In this document: piece by piece, positions 7,201 through 17,196 of the stretch
How positions within the stretch are numbered: position 1 is the first letter of the stretch
Layout of the letters: each line of letters opens with the position of its first letter
NCBI RefSeq assembly: GCF_000369405.1
Contig: NZ_KB850002.1
Span: forward strand, 186,001-250,000
Reading direction: 5' to 3'
DNA length: 64,000 nt
From: Acinetobacter sp. ANC 3929
GTDB lineage: Bacteria > Pseudomonadota > Gammaproteobacteria > Pseudomonadales > Moraxellaceae
The notes under the pieces: generated by a model
The model's database searches: none
What the model saw: only the letters and a program-made list of their open reading frames with translations
What the model was told of the DNA's origin: nothing
Program-made: the position numbers and the translations under genes

Positions 7201-8424
7201 ATGCAGCTTTATTATTTCTATCGCCATAACAGTGAAAATACAATTTTTATTAGTACTGAACAACAAGCAGAACATACGCTTGAATTTATGTGGGTGGATA
7301 GTCTAAGACAGGATATGGTGAATCATACCGAGTCTTGGCAGAAAAAAATTTATGACTGTACTGGACTGGTATTGAATGAATTTCACATGCGGGATTTACT
7401 CAATATTGAGCATCCTTGTGCGTTTGATACGGTTGAAGAATATGACCTCTTGGTGTTCCGCAAGTTAATTAGTCCAGATGACCAGATTCTTGAAAGTGAG
7501 AACGTTCTAGAAGCACATGAAAGTATTTTTGGTCTTGCGACAACGCCCATGAGTTTTATCTTAACGCCAACAGTTCTCGTGAGTGTTAGAGAACAAGGGA
7601 ATAAGGCGGTAGAAAGCTATATCCAACGTATCCAAATGATTATGGGACGACCGATCGCGGAGCAGAATAAACCACGTAAATTACCGAGCACACCCGCTGA
7701 TTTATGCTTGCGGTTGCTCAATAGTATGATTGATGGCTATTTAAATTTGCGTAATCCTTTAACGCGTCGGGTTGAATATTGGCAGCAGCAATTGTTACAG
7801 GGCAATCGTCGTTTTAAGCAGTGGCATCAATTGTTTCATGAAGATATGGCTTTCCAGCAAATTGAAAACTTGTGTGAGGAGCAAATTGAGACTTTACAAG
7901 AGTTTAGAGATGAGTTGGTCGATAATTATCATCATGTCGTCGGTGAGCATAAACATAAGGCTCAGGACATCTTGTTGGTGCGTCTGAATGATCTGATGAG
8001 CCATGTCGAGCGAGTACAGAAGCATACGCTACGCTTAAGAAATGCGATTCAATCAGCTATCGATTTACACTTCTCTGCGATCGCCAATCAAACCAATGAA
8101 AACATGCGCATCTTAGCCATTATTACGGCAGTCTTTGCACCGCTGACATTGCTGACAGGGGTGTATGGCATGAACTTTGAGTTTATTCCAGGACTGAAAT
8201 CACCTGTCGGTTTCTGGATTATGCTGGGTGTGATGCTGATGAGCACAATATTCTTGCTGTATTACTTTTATCGACAGCATTTGGTTGGGCGTGGTGAACG
8301 CAGTGTAATTGATTTGCTGGCACAGCAGCATCGGCAACGTAATTTTAATTTGTTGTGGTTCTTGGACTATGAACCGATCAAGCAAACACTGAAAGAAGTC
8401 GAGAAAATGACCAAGCTGAAATAG
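7201..8424 (+). CDS. CorA-like divalent metal ion transporter
   Basis: The 407-residue product has a long soluble N-terminal part and two C-terminal membrane helices with the YGMN signature at residues 322-325, the selectivity loop of CorA channels that carry Mg2+ (also Co2+/Ni2+). About 45 residues follow the second helix, more than the short basic tail of typical CorA. The coiled region at about 200-290 fits the long stalk helix. The ATG at 7201 has only a weak RBS, but no better upstream start is visible. It converges on cbpM with a gap of 21 bases. Confidence 0.88.
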   Translation: MQLYYFYRHNSENTIFISTEQQAEHTLEFMWVDSLRQDMVNHTESWQKKIYDCTGLVLNEFHMRDLLNIEHPCAFDTVEEYDLLVFRKLISPDDQILESENVLEAHESIFGLATTPMSFILTPTVLVSVREQGNKAVESYIQRIQMIMGRPIAEQNKPRKLPSTPADLCLRLLNSMIDGYLNLRNPLTRRVEYWQQQLLQGNRRFKQWHQLFHEDMAFQQIENLCEEQIETLQEFRDELVDNYHHVVGEHKHKAQDILLVRLNDLMSHVERVQKHTLRLRNAIQSAIDLHFSAIANQTNENMRILAIITAVFAPLTLLTGVYGMNFEFIPGLKSPVGFWIMLGVMLMSTIFLLYYFYRQHLVGRGERSVIDLLAQQHRQRNFNLLWFLDYEPIKQTLKEVEKMTKLK

Positions 8425-8445
8425 TTTGGTCATCCTAAAAATGGC

Positions 8446-8772
8446 TTAATGAAAATGTTTCAGTTGTTTACGGAGTTGTTGCACTTCATCGATTAAATCC
8501 AACATGACGGCTACAGCAGATAAACTGGCATCAAAGTCACGTTGCAGGCGATACGCACGTCGAGCACGGCTTACATCTTCACCAATAAACTGATAGCTTT
8601 GCGGATCAACAGTGATCTGCAAAATATCATAATCAATCAGTTTCAATACCCAGTCGGTACTTTGGCCACATGCTTCTGCAAAGTGTTCAAGATCAAGTGC
8701 CAATTGTTCATCAATGATTTCAACTTGGTAATGACCGTCATATTGAATTTCTTTGTATTGAATGGTTGTCAT
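8446..8772 (-). CDS. cbpM: Chaperone modulator CbpM
   Basis: The 108-residue protein lies 11 bases downstream of the CbpA-type DnaJ gene on the same strand. The middle resembles the MerR-like helical core of CbpM (FIGEDVSRARRAYRLQRDF), followed by a C-terminal helix rich in Leu/Gln/Lys. CbpM binds the J domain of CbpA and blocks its co-chaperone activity. The identification rests on both sequence pattern and the conserved gene pair. Confidence 0.85.
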   Translation of the reverse strand: MTTIQYKEIQYDGHYQVEIIDEQLALDLEHFAEACGQSTDWVLKLIDYDILQITVDPQSYQFIGEDVSRARRAYRLQRDFDASLSAVAVMLDLIDEVQQLRKQLKHFH

Positions 8773-8783
8773 GATCTTACTCC

Positions 8784-9728
8784 TTATGAGGCACGCGGTT
8801 GAAATGCAGCAAAGGCATCGGCAAATTGTTGATAAGCCTGTTGCTCTTGTTCACTGTGCGCTGGCGGTAAAACAATATTAAGAATCAGGTATAAATGCCC
8901 TGCAGTCTTGCTTGGTATCCCTTTATCTTTTAAACGCAGTTGCTGGCCATTTTTTGCGTTTTTTGGCAAGTTGACTTTAAGTTGTCCAGCAGGCGTACGC
9001 ACCTCAATACTTTGTCCTAAACCTGCTTCCCAAGGGCTGACATCAATGGTTTGATAGATATCGGCACCTTCGACACGAATGCGGTCGCTATCTTTATATT
9101 GGATCTCAATGTACAGATCACCATTTTCGCCACCGTTAACACCACTCTGACCTTGGCCATTTAAGCGAATTTGTTGGCCTTCCTTCATTCCTTTTGGAAT
9201 TTTAACTTCTAAGGTCTTACGTTGGACTTCAGGCTCACCATAGACGTTATAGGTTGGAATCTGTAAGGTGATCTGCTGAGTTGAGCCATGATAGGCAATA
9301 TCTAAATCGATTTGAATGCTGGCGTGTTGATCTTCGCCACGATAGCTACGCTGTTGACGTTGAGAGCGTTGTTGCCCGCCCCCAAAGCCTGAGCCAAAGC
9401 GTCCAAATAAGTCTTCAAAACCACTAAAGTCAGCACTATCGCCTGAACTCTGGCGATAGAATTGTGAACCATCAAAACCACTTTGATTGCCTTGTCCAAA
9501 ATTGGAAAACCCTTGTGGATGATCCAGCATTTGATCATATTCTGCTTTCTTGGTGCTATCGCTTAGGGTGTCATAGGCGACATTAATTGCCTGCATTTTG
9601 GCTTCAGCATCTGCTTCTTTGCTAATGTCAGGGTGATATTTACGCGCCAGCTTTCGATAGGCTTTTTTGATTTCATCTGCTGCGGCATCTCTGGAAACAC
9701 CGAGCTCTTCATAATAATTTTTTGCCAT
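8784..9728 (-). CDS. cbpA: DnaJ-class co-chaperone CbpA
   Basis: The 314 residues comprise an N-terminal J domain (about 1-70) with the HPD triad at 32-34, a Gly/Phe/Ser/Gln-rich linker (about 75-130) and two C-terminal substrate-binding beta domains. The cysteine zinc-finger region of true DnaJ is absent, which marks the CbpA type. It stimulates DnaK ATPase and in E. coli also binds curved DNA. It is co-transcribed with cbpM, its inhibitor. Confidence 0.94.
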   Translation of the reverse strand: MAKNYYEELGVSRDAAADEIKKAYRKLARKYHPDISKEADAEAKMQAINVAYDTLSDSTKKAEYDQMLDHPQGFSNFGQGNQSGFDGSQFYRQSSGDSADFSGFEDLFGRFGSGFGGGQQRSQRQQRSYRGEDQHASIQIDLDIAYHGSTQQITLQIPTYNVYGEPEVQRKTLEVKIPKGMKEGQQIRLNGQGQSGVNGGENGDLYIEIQYKDSDRIRVEGADIYQTIDVSPWEAGLGQSIEVRTPAGQLKVNLPKNAKNGQQLRLKDKGIPSKTAGHLYLILNIVLPPAHSEQEQQAYQQFADAFAAFQPRAS

Positions 9729-9869
9729 GATCTATAATAAATATAATGATGTGTTTGGTTCATTATGGAACGAATCCAAGAGATTTCAATGGATTCGATT
9801 GTATAAGACTTGTTCTGTTTGGCTAAAAGCTCAATGGGGATGAGCTGGCATTGATGTTCGATTTGTCAT

Positions 9870-10481
9870 TTAGATAAAGGTTTCAACCAGACCATAAACT
9901 GCAATCAATATAAGTAGAGCACCACATAGCCCCAGAATTTTGGGATAGAGACTACTTTGAGAGAGGTTGCGGAAAAACAGATAGACCAAAGACAGTGTGA
10001 GGAAATCCAAGATAATCCAGGTTACTGTAAGCAAACTTAAACTGAAATTGATATTCGGTGAGATATTAATAAACTGCGGGAAAAAAGCCGAGAAGAAAAT
10101 AATATCTTTGGGGTTTGAAATCCCCACCAGAAAACCTTTCTTGAATCCACCATTTTGTGCAGATACCGCTTGAATCGCTGCGGGGTGCGGTGCCTGAAGC
10201 ACTTCTTTAATAATGCTATAACCGAGATAGGCAATATAGAGACAACCTAATACACGAATGGCTTTCAGATAATTTTCATCAATCGTGAGAAAGCCTTTAA
10301 GAATCAGTACTGAAATAAAAATCAGGATTAAAGAAGCGAAGTTAGTACCAAAAATTGTCTCTAGTGCTTTTTTATAGCCACCCTTAAGGCCAGCACTGGC
10401 CACCAAAATCATCACAGGTCCAGGGGTGGCGATCAGCACAACCACACTGATGATAAACAGGAAATATTCGAAGGAATTCAT
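9870..10481 (-). CDS. LysE/RhtB-family amino acid exporter
   Basis: The 203-residue hydrophobic protein has about six membrane segments and the family pattern near the N-terminus (ATPGPVMILVASAGLKGGYKKAL), then GFLVGISNPKDIIFFSAFFPQF in the middle. LysE/RhtB proteins export amino acids such as lysine, threonine or homoserine lactone. The substrate is not predictable. The gene stands alone; hslO upstream on the same strand ends in its own terminator. Confidence 0.9.
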   Translation of the reverse strand: MNSFEYFLFIISVVVLIATPGPVMILVASAGLKGGYKKALETIFGTNFASLILIFISVLILKGFLTIDENYLKAIRVLGCLYIAYLGYSIIKEVLQAPHPAAIQAVSAQNGGFKKGFLVGISNPKDIIFFSAFFPQFINISPNINFSLSLLTVTWIILDFLTLSLVYLFFRNLSQSSLYPKILGLCGALLILIAVYGLVETFI

Positions 10482-10553
10482 AAGGCAAAATTAAGGTCTA
10501 TGTTCTTGGGAGATTTGAAAATTGTTTTATCGAGTAGACCTTAATACAAAATA

Positions 10554-10580
10554 AAAAAAGACGGAAGCCCGTCTCTTTTT
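10554..10580 (-). terminator. hslO terminator
   Basis: AGACGG/CCGTCT (10559-10564/10569-10574) with a four-base loop is flanked by A and T runs. On the minus strand it follows the hslO stop by about 30 bases. Confidence 0.88.
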
Positions 10581-10601
10581 ATTTTTTGAACATTAGGTAA
10601 A

Positions 10602-11477
10602 TTAACTTAAATGTTCACCAAATAACGCCAATGCTTCTTCAGCAGTAAATTCATAGCGTGTGTTACAGAATTGGCAATCCATCTGGATGGGATTCTGTGC
10701 TTCTAAAGTTTCATGTACAGCATGTGCACCGATTTGAATTAATGCATTGGCACAACGTTCTTTCGAACAGGTACAACCAAACTTTAACTGTTCCACTTCA
10801 GGCAAACGCACTTCCTCTTCGTTATACAAACGATAGAGAATTTCATTGGCTGATAGATCCGTCAGTTCTTCAGGTTTAAGCGTTTCAGTGAGCATGGTTA
10901 AACGTGGCCATAGATCTTCATCAACCAACTTTTGTTCTTCTTCGTCATTACGAGGAAGGAGCTGAATCAATAGGCCGCCTGAACGTTGGTTGTTGGTCGC
11001 CAATACAATATGCGTCGGGATCTGCGCAGACAAATCATAATATTGCGTCAAGCACCCTGCCAAGGTCGGTTGATCAAGTGGTACGATACCTTGATAGCGT
11101 TCGCCGTGTTCAGGTTCAATGTTGATAAATAGAACAGGGTTGGTTAACGCTGCAAGCACAGTACGGCTATCGCTACCTTCAACGAAACGTGGATCTTCTT
11201 CGTAATCTGCCAAAGCACGAACTTCACCTAAATGGTTACACTCAGCCATGGCCCATTTAAAGGTTCCATTTGCTTGAATCTGTAAGCTAATACGGCCATG
11301 AATTTTAAGTGTACTGGCAAGTAAGGCTGTTGCACTGAGCATTTCACCTAACAGGCTTTGTACCGCAGGCATATATTCACGTTGCGCCAAAATAGTTTGA
11401 AGCGCTTCTTCTAAATGTACTACTTCACCGCGAACAGGGCAGTCTTCGATAAAAAAGCGTTGGCGTAAATCAGACAT
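10602..11477 (-). CDS. hslO: Redox-regulated holdase chaperone Hsp33
   Basis: The 291-residue product ends in the zinc-binding redox switch with cysteines at 235, 237, 268 and 271 (CTC and CQFC). Oxidation of these four thiolates releases zinc and activates chaperone activity during oxidative or heat stress. The N-terminal core (to about 180) and linker match the family length. The start ATG is preceded by GGAG (ACTGGAGAAAAAT). Confidence 0.97.
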   Translation of the reverse strand: MSDLRQRFFIEDCPVRGEVVHLEEALQTILAQREYMPAVQSLLGEMLSATALLASTLKIHGRISLQIQANGTFKWAMAECNHLGEVRALADYEEDPRFVEGSDSRTVLAALTNPVLFINIEPEHGERYQGIVPLDQPTLAGCLTQYYDLSAQIPTHIVLATNNQRSGGLLIQLLPRNDEEEQKLVDEDLWPRLTMLTETLKPEELTDLSANEILYRLYNEEEVRLPEVEQLKFGCTCSKERCANALIQIGAHAVHETLEAQNPIQMDCQFCNTRYEFTAEEALALFGEHLS

Positions 11478-11596
11478 ATTTTTCTCCAGTACCCCCTAAG
11501 GGGAAAACAAAGCAACGCTTTGCCTTGTAAAGCACTTCAGGCTTTATAAAAAGGTGCATGGTTATGCAGTCAATAATGGTGTCAGTTTGCCAAAAC

Positions 11597-13414
11597 TCAA
11601 GATGTTTCATTGAGTGAATTTGCATCACTTTGTGTGTTTTGATCATTGCTCAGGCGATCTGATCTTAAAGTTTTTGTGTTTTCAAACAAATACTCAAGTT
11701 CAGCAATCGCATTTGGATAGCTTTCTATCACATCCTGTTGTTCATGAGCCCAATGCTGCTGGATCAAGAGCAGCTCATCTTCCTGCTTAAATTGTTCAAT
11801 CTGGTGATGTGCTTGTTCAATTGAAAGACCCGTTTCAATCAAGGCCTGTTGCGCCATATTTAACGATGATGCATGAGTTTCACGCCAAATATGTTGTACT
11901 CCTAAATCATTGAGTAAATGTGCATGATGGCGATCTCGGGCGCGAACAAATAAGGTTAAATCTGGATAGTTCAAACGCAGGTGGCGTGCCAGATTCATGC
12001 TGTCTTCAACATCATCGATGGCAAGAATTAGTAATTTGCAATATTCAATACCTGCAGCGCGTAAGTTCTCGATTTGGGTAACATCAGCATCCAAGAAACG
12101 ATGTCCATATTGTTCAATAAAATCAGCATCGGGTTGATTGCTGTCAATCACACTGAATTGTTTGCCTTGCGCGTGTAGAACACGTGCAACCACTTGTCCA
12201 AAACGACCAAAACCCAAAATGAGAATCGGGTGTTGAGGAACCTCGTCAACCGGTCTCGAGACTTGTTTCTGCAAGCTTGGCAAAATTTTTGAATCCAATA
12301 ACCAATACAGCACAGGAGTCAGCAGCATTGATCCACATACAATCAGCAAGGCTGGTGCTAAAATCTCTTTTGCCAGTAAATCTTCACTTTCTGCAAGCTT
12401 GAGTAGAATAAAACTGAGTTCACCACTTTGCGCCAAAATGATTGCAAATAATGCACTTCGTTTAGCATGCCGTTGCTGATAATAACTGATTGCGGCAATC
12501 ACCCCAGCCTTGATCAAGACTAGTCCAAAGATTGAACCTAGAATCAAGAGCGGAGATTGGCTTAAAGCGTGTAGCGAGAGTTCTAAGCCAATCGCAAGGA
12601 AAAATAGCCCGATCGCAGTATCTTTAAAAGGTTCTACAACACGCTCAATCTCTGTTTTAAATTCTGTCTCTGCAAGGAGCAGTCCTGCGAGAAATGCGGC
12701 AATCAAAATATGGATATTGAGAATATCCATGATCAGAATCACCGAGAGAACGATCAATAAACTCAATACAGGAATAAGCTGGATACTGTTTTTACGTGCC
12801 AAGAAACGAAAAGCAGGTCGGACCAAATAACGGCTTGCTAAAAATAAACCTGAAATGGTGGCGATAATGGCGGCAAAATAAGCAATACCATGTCGAGTAG
12901 AAGCAGTATCTTCAAGTAAAGGAAACAGCACGATCAAAATGACCGCAATGAAGGACTGAAATTGTAAAGTGGCTAAGGTTGCTTGTCCCAATTTTTGATT
13001 GAGTTGTTGTTTCTTTTGTAGCAGTTGTTGCGGTAAGGCGACTGCGGATAGTGCTAAGGCAAAACCGAGAATTATGCTTGTCAGTAGCTGATTGAACAAT
13101 AAAAAACATGCTCCGATCAAAACAAAGGTAATGACTGCGAGTTGTGATCCACTATTTTTAAGGATGCCTCTGCGCTCGAGCCAAAGTTGTTGTGGTCGAA
13201 AAGCGAAACCGACAAAGAACATGACCGCAATCATCCCCAAATCGAGTATTTTGTTGATCAGTTGTGGATCTTCAATCAGGCCTGAGACATTGGAGCCGAG
13301 TAGAAGTCCTGCGATCAGATAACCCAATACAGTATTGGCGGCATAGCGTTTTGCGAGTGGGACAAAAATTAAAGTCGCAGCCAGTACAAAAATAATCGGT
13401 AGTAGTAAAGACAT
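11597..13414 (-). CDS. CPA2-family K+/H+ antiporter (Kef/YbaL type) with TrkA-N domain
   Basis: The roughly 605-residue protein has about 12 membrane segments (residues 1-370), then a cytoplasmic Rossmann TrkA-N/RCK domain beginning ILGFGRFGQVVARVL, and a C-terminal low-complexity tail rich in Glu, Gln and Asn. Kef-type systems release K+ in exchange for H+ and are gated by glutathione conjugates or nucleotides. The ancillary KefF/KefG quinone reductase gene is not adjacent, so YbaL-like is equally possible. I start at ATG 13414 (GAGG seven bases upstream) rather than at TTG 13426. Confidence 0.9.
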   Translation of the reverse strand: MSLLLPIIFVLAATLIFVPLAKRYAANTVLGYLIAGLLLGSNVSGLIEDPQLINKILDLGMIAVMFFVGFAFRPQQLWLERRGILKNSGSQLAVITFVLIGACFLLFNQLLTSIILGFALALSAVALPQQLLQKKQQLNQKLGQATLATLQFQSFIAVILIVLFPLLEDTASTRHGIAYFAAIIATISGLFLASRYLVRPAFRFLARKNSIQLIPVLSLLIVLSVILIMDILNIHILIAAFLAGLLLAETEFKTEIERVVEPFKDTAIGLFFLAIGLELSLHALSQSPLLILGSIFGLVLIKAGVIAAISYYQQRHAKRSALFAIILAQSGELSFILLKLAESEDLLAKEILAPALLIVCGSMLLTPVLYWLLDSKILPSLQKQVSRPVDEVPQHPILILGFGRFGQVVARVLHAQGKQFSVIDSNQPDADFIEQYGHRFLDADVTQIENLRAAGIEYCKLLILAIDDVEDSMNLARHLRLNYPDLTLFVRARDRHHAHLLNDLGVQHIWRETHASSLNMAQQALIETGLSIEQAHHQIEQFKQEDELLLIQQHWAHEQQDVIESYPNAIAELEYLFENTKTLRSDRLSNDQNTQSDANSLNETS

Positions 13415-13535
13415 TGAATGCCTCAATTTTTTCTATTTTGTCTAGACTAACTCAAATGAGTTGTCTATAAAAATATGATCTGAAAAGATGATATTGGGAA
13501 ATATTCGATAACCTGAACAAGCTTAGACTGAGCTT

Positions 13536-15794
13536 CTAACTAAATTCCTGTGGATCCACATCAATGGATAGCCTCAGTAGATGTTGACGAGGCAAGTGTA
13601 CGACGTGTTGCCACCATTGACGCAAATAAAAATGCAGTTTGGCGCGATCAGTAGACAAAATCACCATATGCGCGCGATAACGACCAGCTTTACGTTCCAT
13701 CGGTGCAGGAATTGGTCCCCAAATATCAACTAAATCCCCAGCCATTGTTCGTAATTGTTGCGCAATATCTGCTAAGAATTGTTGGCTATAATCTCGATCT
13801 TTAGATTCGACTCGAACCAGTACTGCATAGCGATAAGGTGGAAGTAGAGCAATCTTACGATCAGCCAGGATTTGTTTGGCGACAGTACGGTAGTCATGCT
13901 CAATTAAAGTGGTCAGCATCGGATGATCAGGGCGCAGACTTTGTAAATAGACACTGCCTTTATGCTCACCGCGACCAGCACGACCAGCAACTTGTACAAT
14001 CAGTTGTGCTGTACGTTCGGGCGCGCGCGGGTCAACACTCAGTAAGCCTGCATCAATATCTAAAATAGCAACAAGAGTGACATGCGGAAAATGATGACCT
14101 TTGGCCAGCATTTGTGTACCTAGCAAAATATTGGGTTTATTTTGCTGAATGCGATCATAAATCTTCTGCCAGCTACCGACTCGGCTGGTACTGTCACGAT
14201 CGACCCGAATGACTTCATGGTGAGGGAAGAGCTCTTGTAAATGTTCTTCAAGCTTTGCTGTTCCTGCGCCAATGGTTTTTAAGCTTTGTTTTTGGCATGC
14301 AGGGCAATGATCAGGTAGACGATTGATGGTACCGCAATGGTGACAATGCAAATAATGGTAAGGCTGTGAGTGTAGGGTAAAGTGCGCATCACAATGTGGG
14401 CAATTGGCTTGCCAGCCGCAGCTTTCACACATCAAAATCGGTGCATAGCCACGTCGATTTAGAAAGATCAAGACCTGCTCTTTACGCTCTAAGGTATGTT
14501 TGATTTGTTCAATTAAGGTCTGACTCAGACCATGCTTCTTTTTTGCGACCTTTAAATCAACCACATGCATTTTGGGGAGTACCGCGACACCTGCTCGTTG
14601 ATTCAGTTCAAGCAGATGCAACTTGCCTGATTCAACCAGATGATAACTATCGATACTCGGGGTAGCTGAACCGAGAATCACAGGGCAGTTTTGTAAATGT
14701 CCACGGTATAAGGCGACATCACGGGTATGGTAACGAAAGCCTTCTTGTTGTTTATAGGAAAGGTCATGTTCTTCATCCAGAATAATTAAACCCAGATGAG
14801 GCAGCGGCGTATAGATCGCAGAGCGTGTACCAATAATAATTGAAGCCTTACCTGTTTGGGCATGTTGCCAAGCTTGTAAGCGTTTTGAGTCATTTAAACC
14901 TGAATGGAGCAAGGCAACATCACAATGAAAGCGTGACTTAAATCGCGCTACAGTTTGAGGTGTCAAGCCAATTTCAGGCACCAATACCAAAACTTGTTTG
15001 CCCTGCTTTAACACCTCATGCATCACTTGCAAATAGACTTCGGTTTTACCGCTGCCAGTCAAACCATCGAGTAAAAAAGCTTGATAGTGATACTGTGCTT
15101 TGAGAATCTGTTGAATCGCTTTTTTCTGATCATCATTGGGTGTTAATGGGACTTGTGCCAATTGTACGGGTGTCGGGGTGAAATCATGTGGTTCCAGACA
15201 GCACTCAACCAAGCCTTTTTTTTCTAGAGCTTTCAGGGTTGAGGTTTCTACACCGCTGAGATTTAAAACATTCTCGGTGGTACCGTGCGGATGAAGTTTT
15301 AGAACTTGATAGGCATCATATTGTTTTTGAGATCGTTTTAATAACGATGCTGGATCATCATGTGCTGTGATTTTCCATAAATGAAACAGAATATCTAAGG
15401 CACGCCCTTGTCTTAATAACGTTGGCAGGGCACTTTGCATCACCTCACCAATCGGAAATTGATAATATTGGGCAGACCATGTCAACAAAGTTAAAACTTG
15501 TTGGTCTAGAATCGATTCCTGATCGAGTAATTCTGTGATGGCCTTAAGTTTGAATTGCCCTGTAAACGCTTCGTTAGGATCAACTTTCTCCGTAATGATC
15601 CCAACAAGATTTTGCCGACCAAAAGAAATCGCGACACGTGCACCGATTTGAGCTTGAGCGTATTGCTCAGCACTGACCGTATAGTCAAACGTGTCATACA
15701 CATAAACGGGTATCGCAACTCGAATACGGTACAAAATAGCGTTAGAATTTTGGGACGACATATAGGCTTCATTCATATAAGGGGCGATTGACAC
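13536..15794 (-). CDS. priA: Primosomal replication protein N' (PriA helicase)
   Basis: The protein of up to 752 residues has the PriA order: N-terminal 3'-DNA-binding domain, Walker A as GLTGSGKTEVYL, a DEEH Walker B box, then eight zinc-binding cysteines (CESC, CPHC, CHHC, CPAC) and helicase motif VI (QVAGRAGRG). PriA restarts stalled replication forks by loading DnaB. The start is uncertain. GTG at 15794 has AAGG five bases upstream, while ATG at 15761 gives an N-terminus more like the family (MSSQNSNAILYRIRVAIPV). Confidence 0.97.
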   Translation of the reverse strand: MSIAPYMNEAYMSSQNSNAILYRIRVAIPVYVYDTFDYTVSAEQYAQAQIGARVAISFGRQNLVGIITEKVDPNEAFTGQFKLKAITELLDQESILDQQVLTLLTWSAQYYQFPIGEVMQSALPTLLRQGRALDILFHLWKITAHDDPASLLKRSQKQYDAYQVLKLHPHGTTENVLNLSGVETSTLKALEKKGLVECCLEPHDFTPTPVQLAQVPLTPNDDQKKAIQQILKAQYHYQAFLLDGLTGSGKTEVYLQVMHEVLKQGKQVLVLVPEIGLTPQTVARFKSRFHCDVALLHSGLNDSKRLQAWQHAQTGKASIIIGTRSAIYTPLPHLGLIILDEEHDLSYKQQEGFRYHTRDVALYRGHLQNCPVILGSATPSIDSYHLVESGKLHLLELNQRAGVAVLPKMHVVDLKVAKKKHGLSQTLIEQIKHTLERKEQVLIFLNRRGYAPILMCESCGWQANCPHCDAHFTLHSQPYHYLHCHHCGTINRLPDHCPACQKQSLKTIGAGTAKLEEHLQELFPHHEVIRVDRDSTSRVGSWQKIYDRIQQNKPNILLGTQMLAKGHHFPHVTLVAILDIDAGLLSVDPRAPERTAQLIVQVAGRAGRGEHKGSVYLQSLRPDHPMLTTLIEHDYRTVAKQILADRKIALLPPYRYAVLVRVESKDRDYSQQFLADIAQQLRTMAGDLVDIWGPIPAPMERKAGRYRAHMVILSTDRAKLHFYLRQWWQHVVHLPRQHLLRLSIDVDPQEFS

Positions 15795-15973
15795 TTCAGC
15801 CTTTAGGTTGTGTTATTGACTAAAACAACTTATACAAGGCATGACTGCATGTCATGGAATTATGCTAAAGTGCGGAGTGTTATGTCGATGAATTTCTTGT
15901 GAAACTCATGTATTTCATTGCAAACACGGATGCAATAGCAACAACAACATTTTGGGACAATTAGAACAGAACC

Positions 15974-17179
15974 ATGCCTGCTTATCAATTTACCGCTCTT
16001 GATGCCTCTGGAAAGCAACATAAAGGTGTGCTTGAAGGGGATTCTGCACGTCAAATTCGCCAACAGTTACGCGATAAAGCATGGACACCGATTGCGGTTG
16101 ATGCCGTTGAACAAAAAGACAAACAGCAACAGCGATCATGGTTTAAAAAAAGCTTTAGTGCTTATGACTTAGCATTGATGACCCGTCAGCTTTCCGTTTT
16201 AGTTGCCGCAGGTATTCCATTGGAAGAAGCCTTGCGTGCAGTCAGTAAACAAAGTGAAAAATCACATGTCCAAAATTTATTGATCGCCGTGCGTTCCAAG
16301 GTTCTTGAAGGACATTCACTGGCAAAAAGTATGCAGCAATCAGGTCGGTTTCCTGAGCTATATATTGCAACGGTAGCAGCCGGGGAACGTTCAGGACATC
16401 TAGATCTGATTCTAGATCAACTGTCTGATTACACCGAAAATCGTTTTGCCATGCAGAAAAAGATTCAGGGCGCAATGATCTATCCGATTGTGCTGATGCT
16501 GATGTCTTTCGGGATTGTGATGGGGTTGATGACTTATGTCGTGCCTGAAATCGTCAAAACCTTTGAACAAAGCAAAGAAGCATTGCCTTGGATCACGGTC
16601 GCATTGATGAAAGCCAGCGCCTTTATTCGGCATACTTGGGTTGGCATGCTGATTCTTGCCTTTATTGCCATGATTCTATTTACCCGATTTTTAAGAACCA
16701 ATGCAGGGCATTATGCATTTGACCGATTAACGCTCAGATTGCCACTATTTGGTAAACTTTCACGTGGTATAAATGCTGCACGTTTTGCCAGTACTCTGTC
16801 CATTTTAACGCGTTCTGGGGTGCCTTTGGTTGAAGCTCTACGTATCGGCGCTGAAGTCAGTAATAACTGGGTGATTCGTGATGCAATTGAAGTGGCAATG
16901 GAGCGTGTAACAGAAGGTGGTAATTTGGCAACACAATTGGAACGTTGCGGTTATTTTCCCCCGATGATGGTACAAATGATTCGAAGTGGTGAAGCCTCAG
17001 GTGAACTGGATCGGATGTTAGATCGGGCGTCGACCATGCAAGATCGTGAAGTGACCACCTTTATTTCAACTTTACTGGCGCTACTTGAACCCTTGATGCT
17101 GATTTTTATGGCAGCAATTGTATTGGTGATTGTGATTGCGGTAATGTTGCCAATTATTAATATGAACAATATGATCTAA
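15974..17179 (+). CDS. gspF: Type II secretion inner-membrane platform protein GspF
   Basis: The 401-residue protein has a short N-terminal segment (MPAYQFTALDASGKQHKGV) and the two repeated GspF/PilC domains (about 70-190 and 275-395), each followed by hydrophobic helices. Motifs such as GIPLEEALRAV and GVPLVEALRIGAEV mark the repeats. It anchors the pseudopilus assembly platform. gspG follows 17 bases later. The rest of the gsp genes are not in the window, consistent with the scattered T2SS genes of Acinetobacter. Confidence 0.97.
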   Translation: MPAYQFTALDASGKQHKGVLEGDSARQIRQQLRDKAWTPIAVDAVEQKDKQQQRSWFKKSFSAYDLALMTRQLSVLVAAGIPLEEALRAVSKQSEKSHVQNLLIAVRSKVLEGHSLAKSMQQSGRFPELYIATVAAGERSGHLDLILDQLSDYTENRFAMQKKIQGAMIYPIVLMLMSFGIVMGLMTYVVPEIVKTFEQSKEALPWITVALMKASAFIRHTWVGMLILAFIAMILFTRFLRTNAGHYAFDRLTLRLPLFGKLSRGINAARFASTLSILTRSGVPLVEALRIGAEVSNNWVIRDAIEVAMERVTEGGNLATQLERCGYFPPMMVQMIRSGEASGELDRMLDRASTMQDREVTTFISTLLALLEPLMLIFMAAIVLVIVIAVMLPIINMNNMI

Positions 17180-17196
17180 TGAGTGACATGTAAGAG

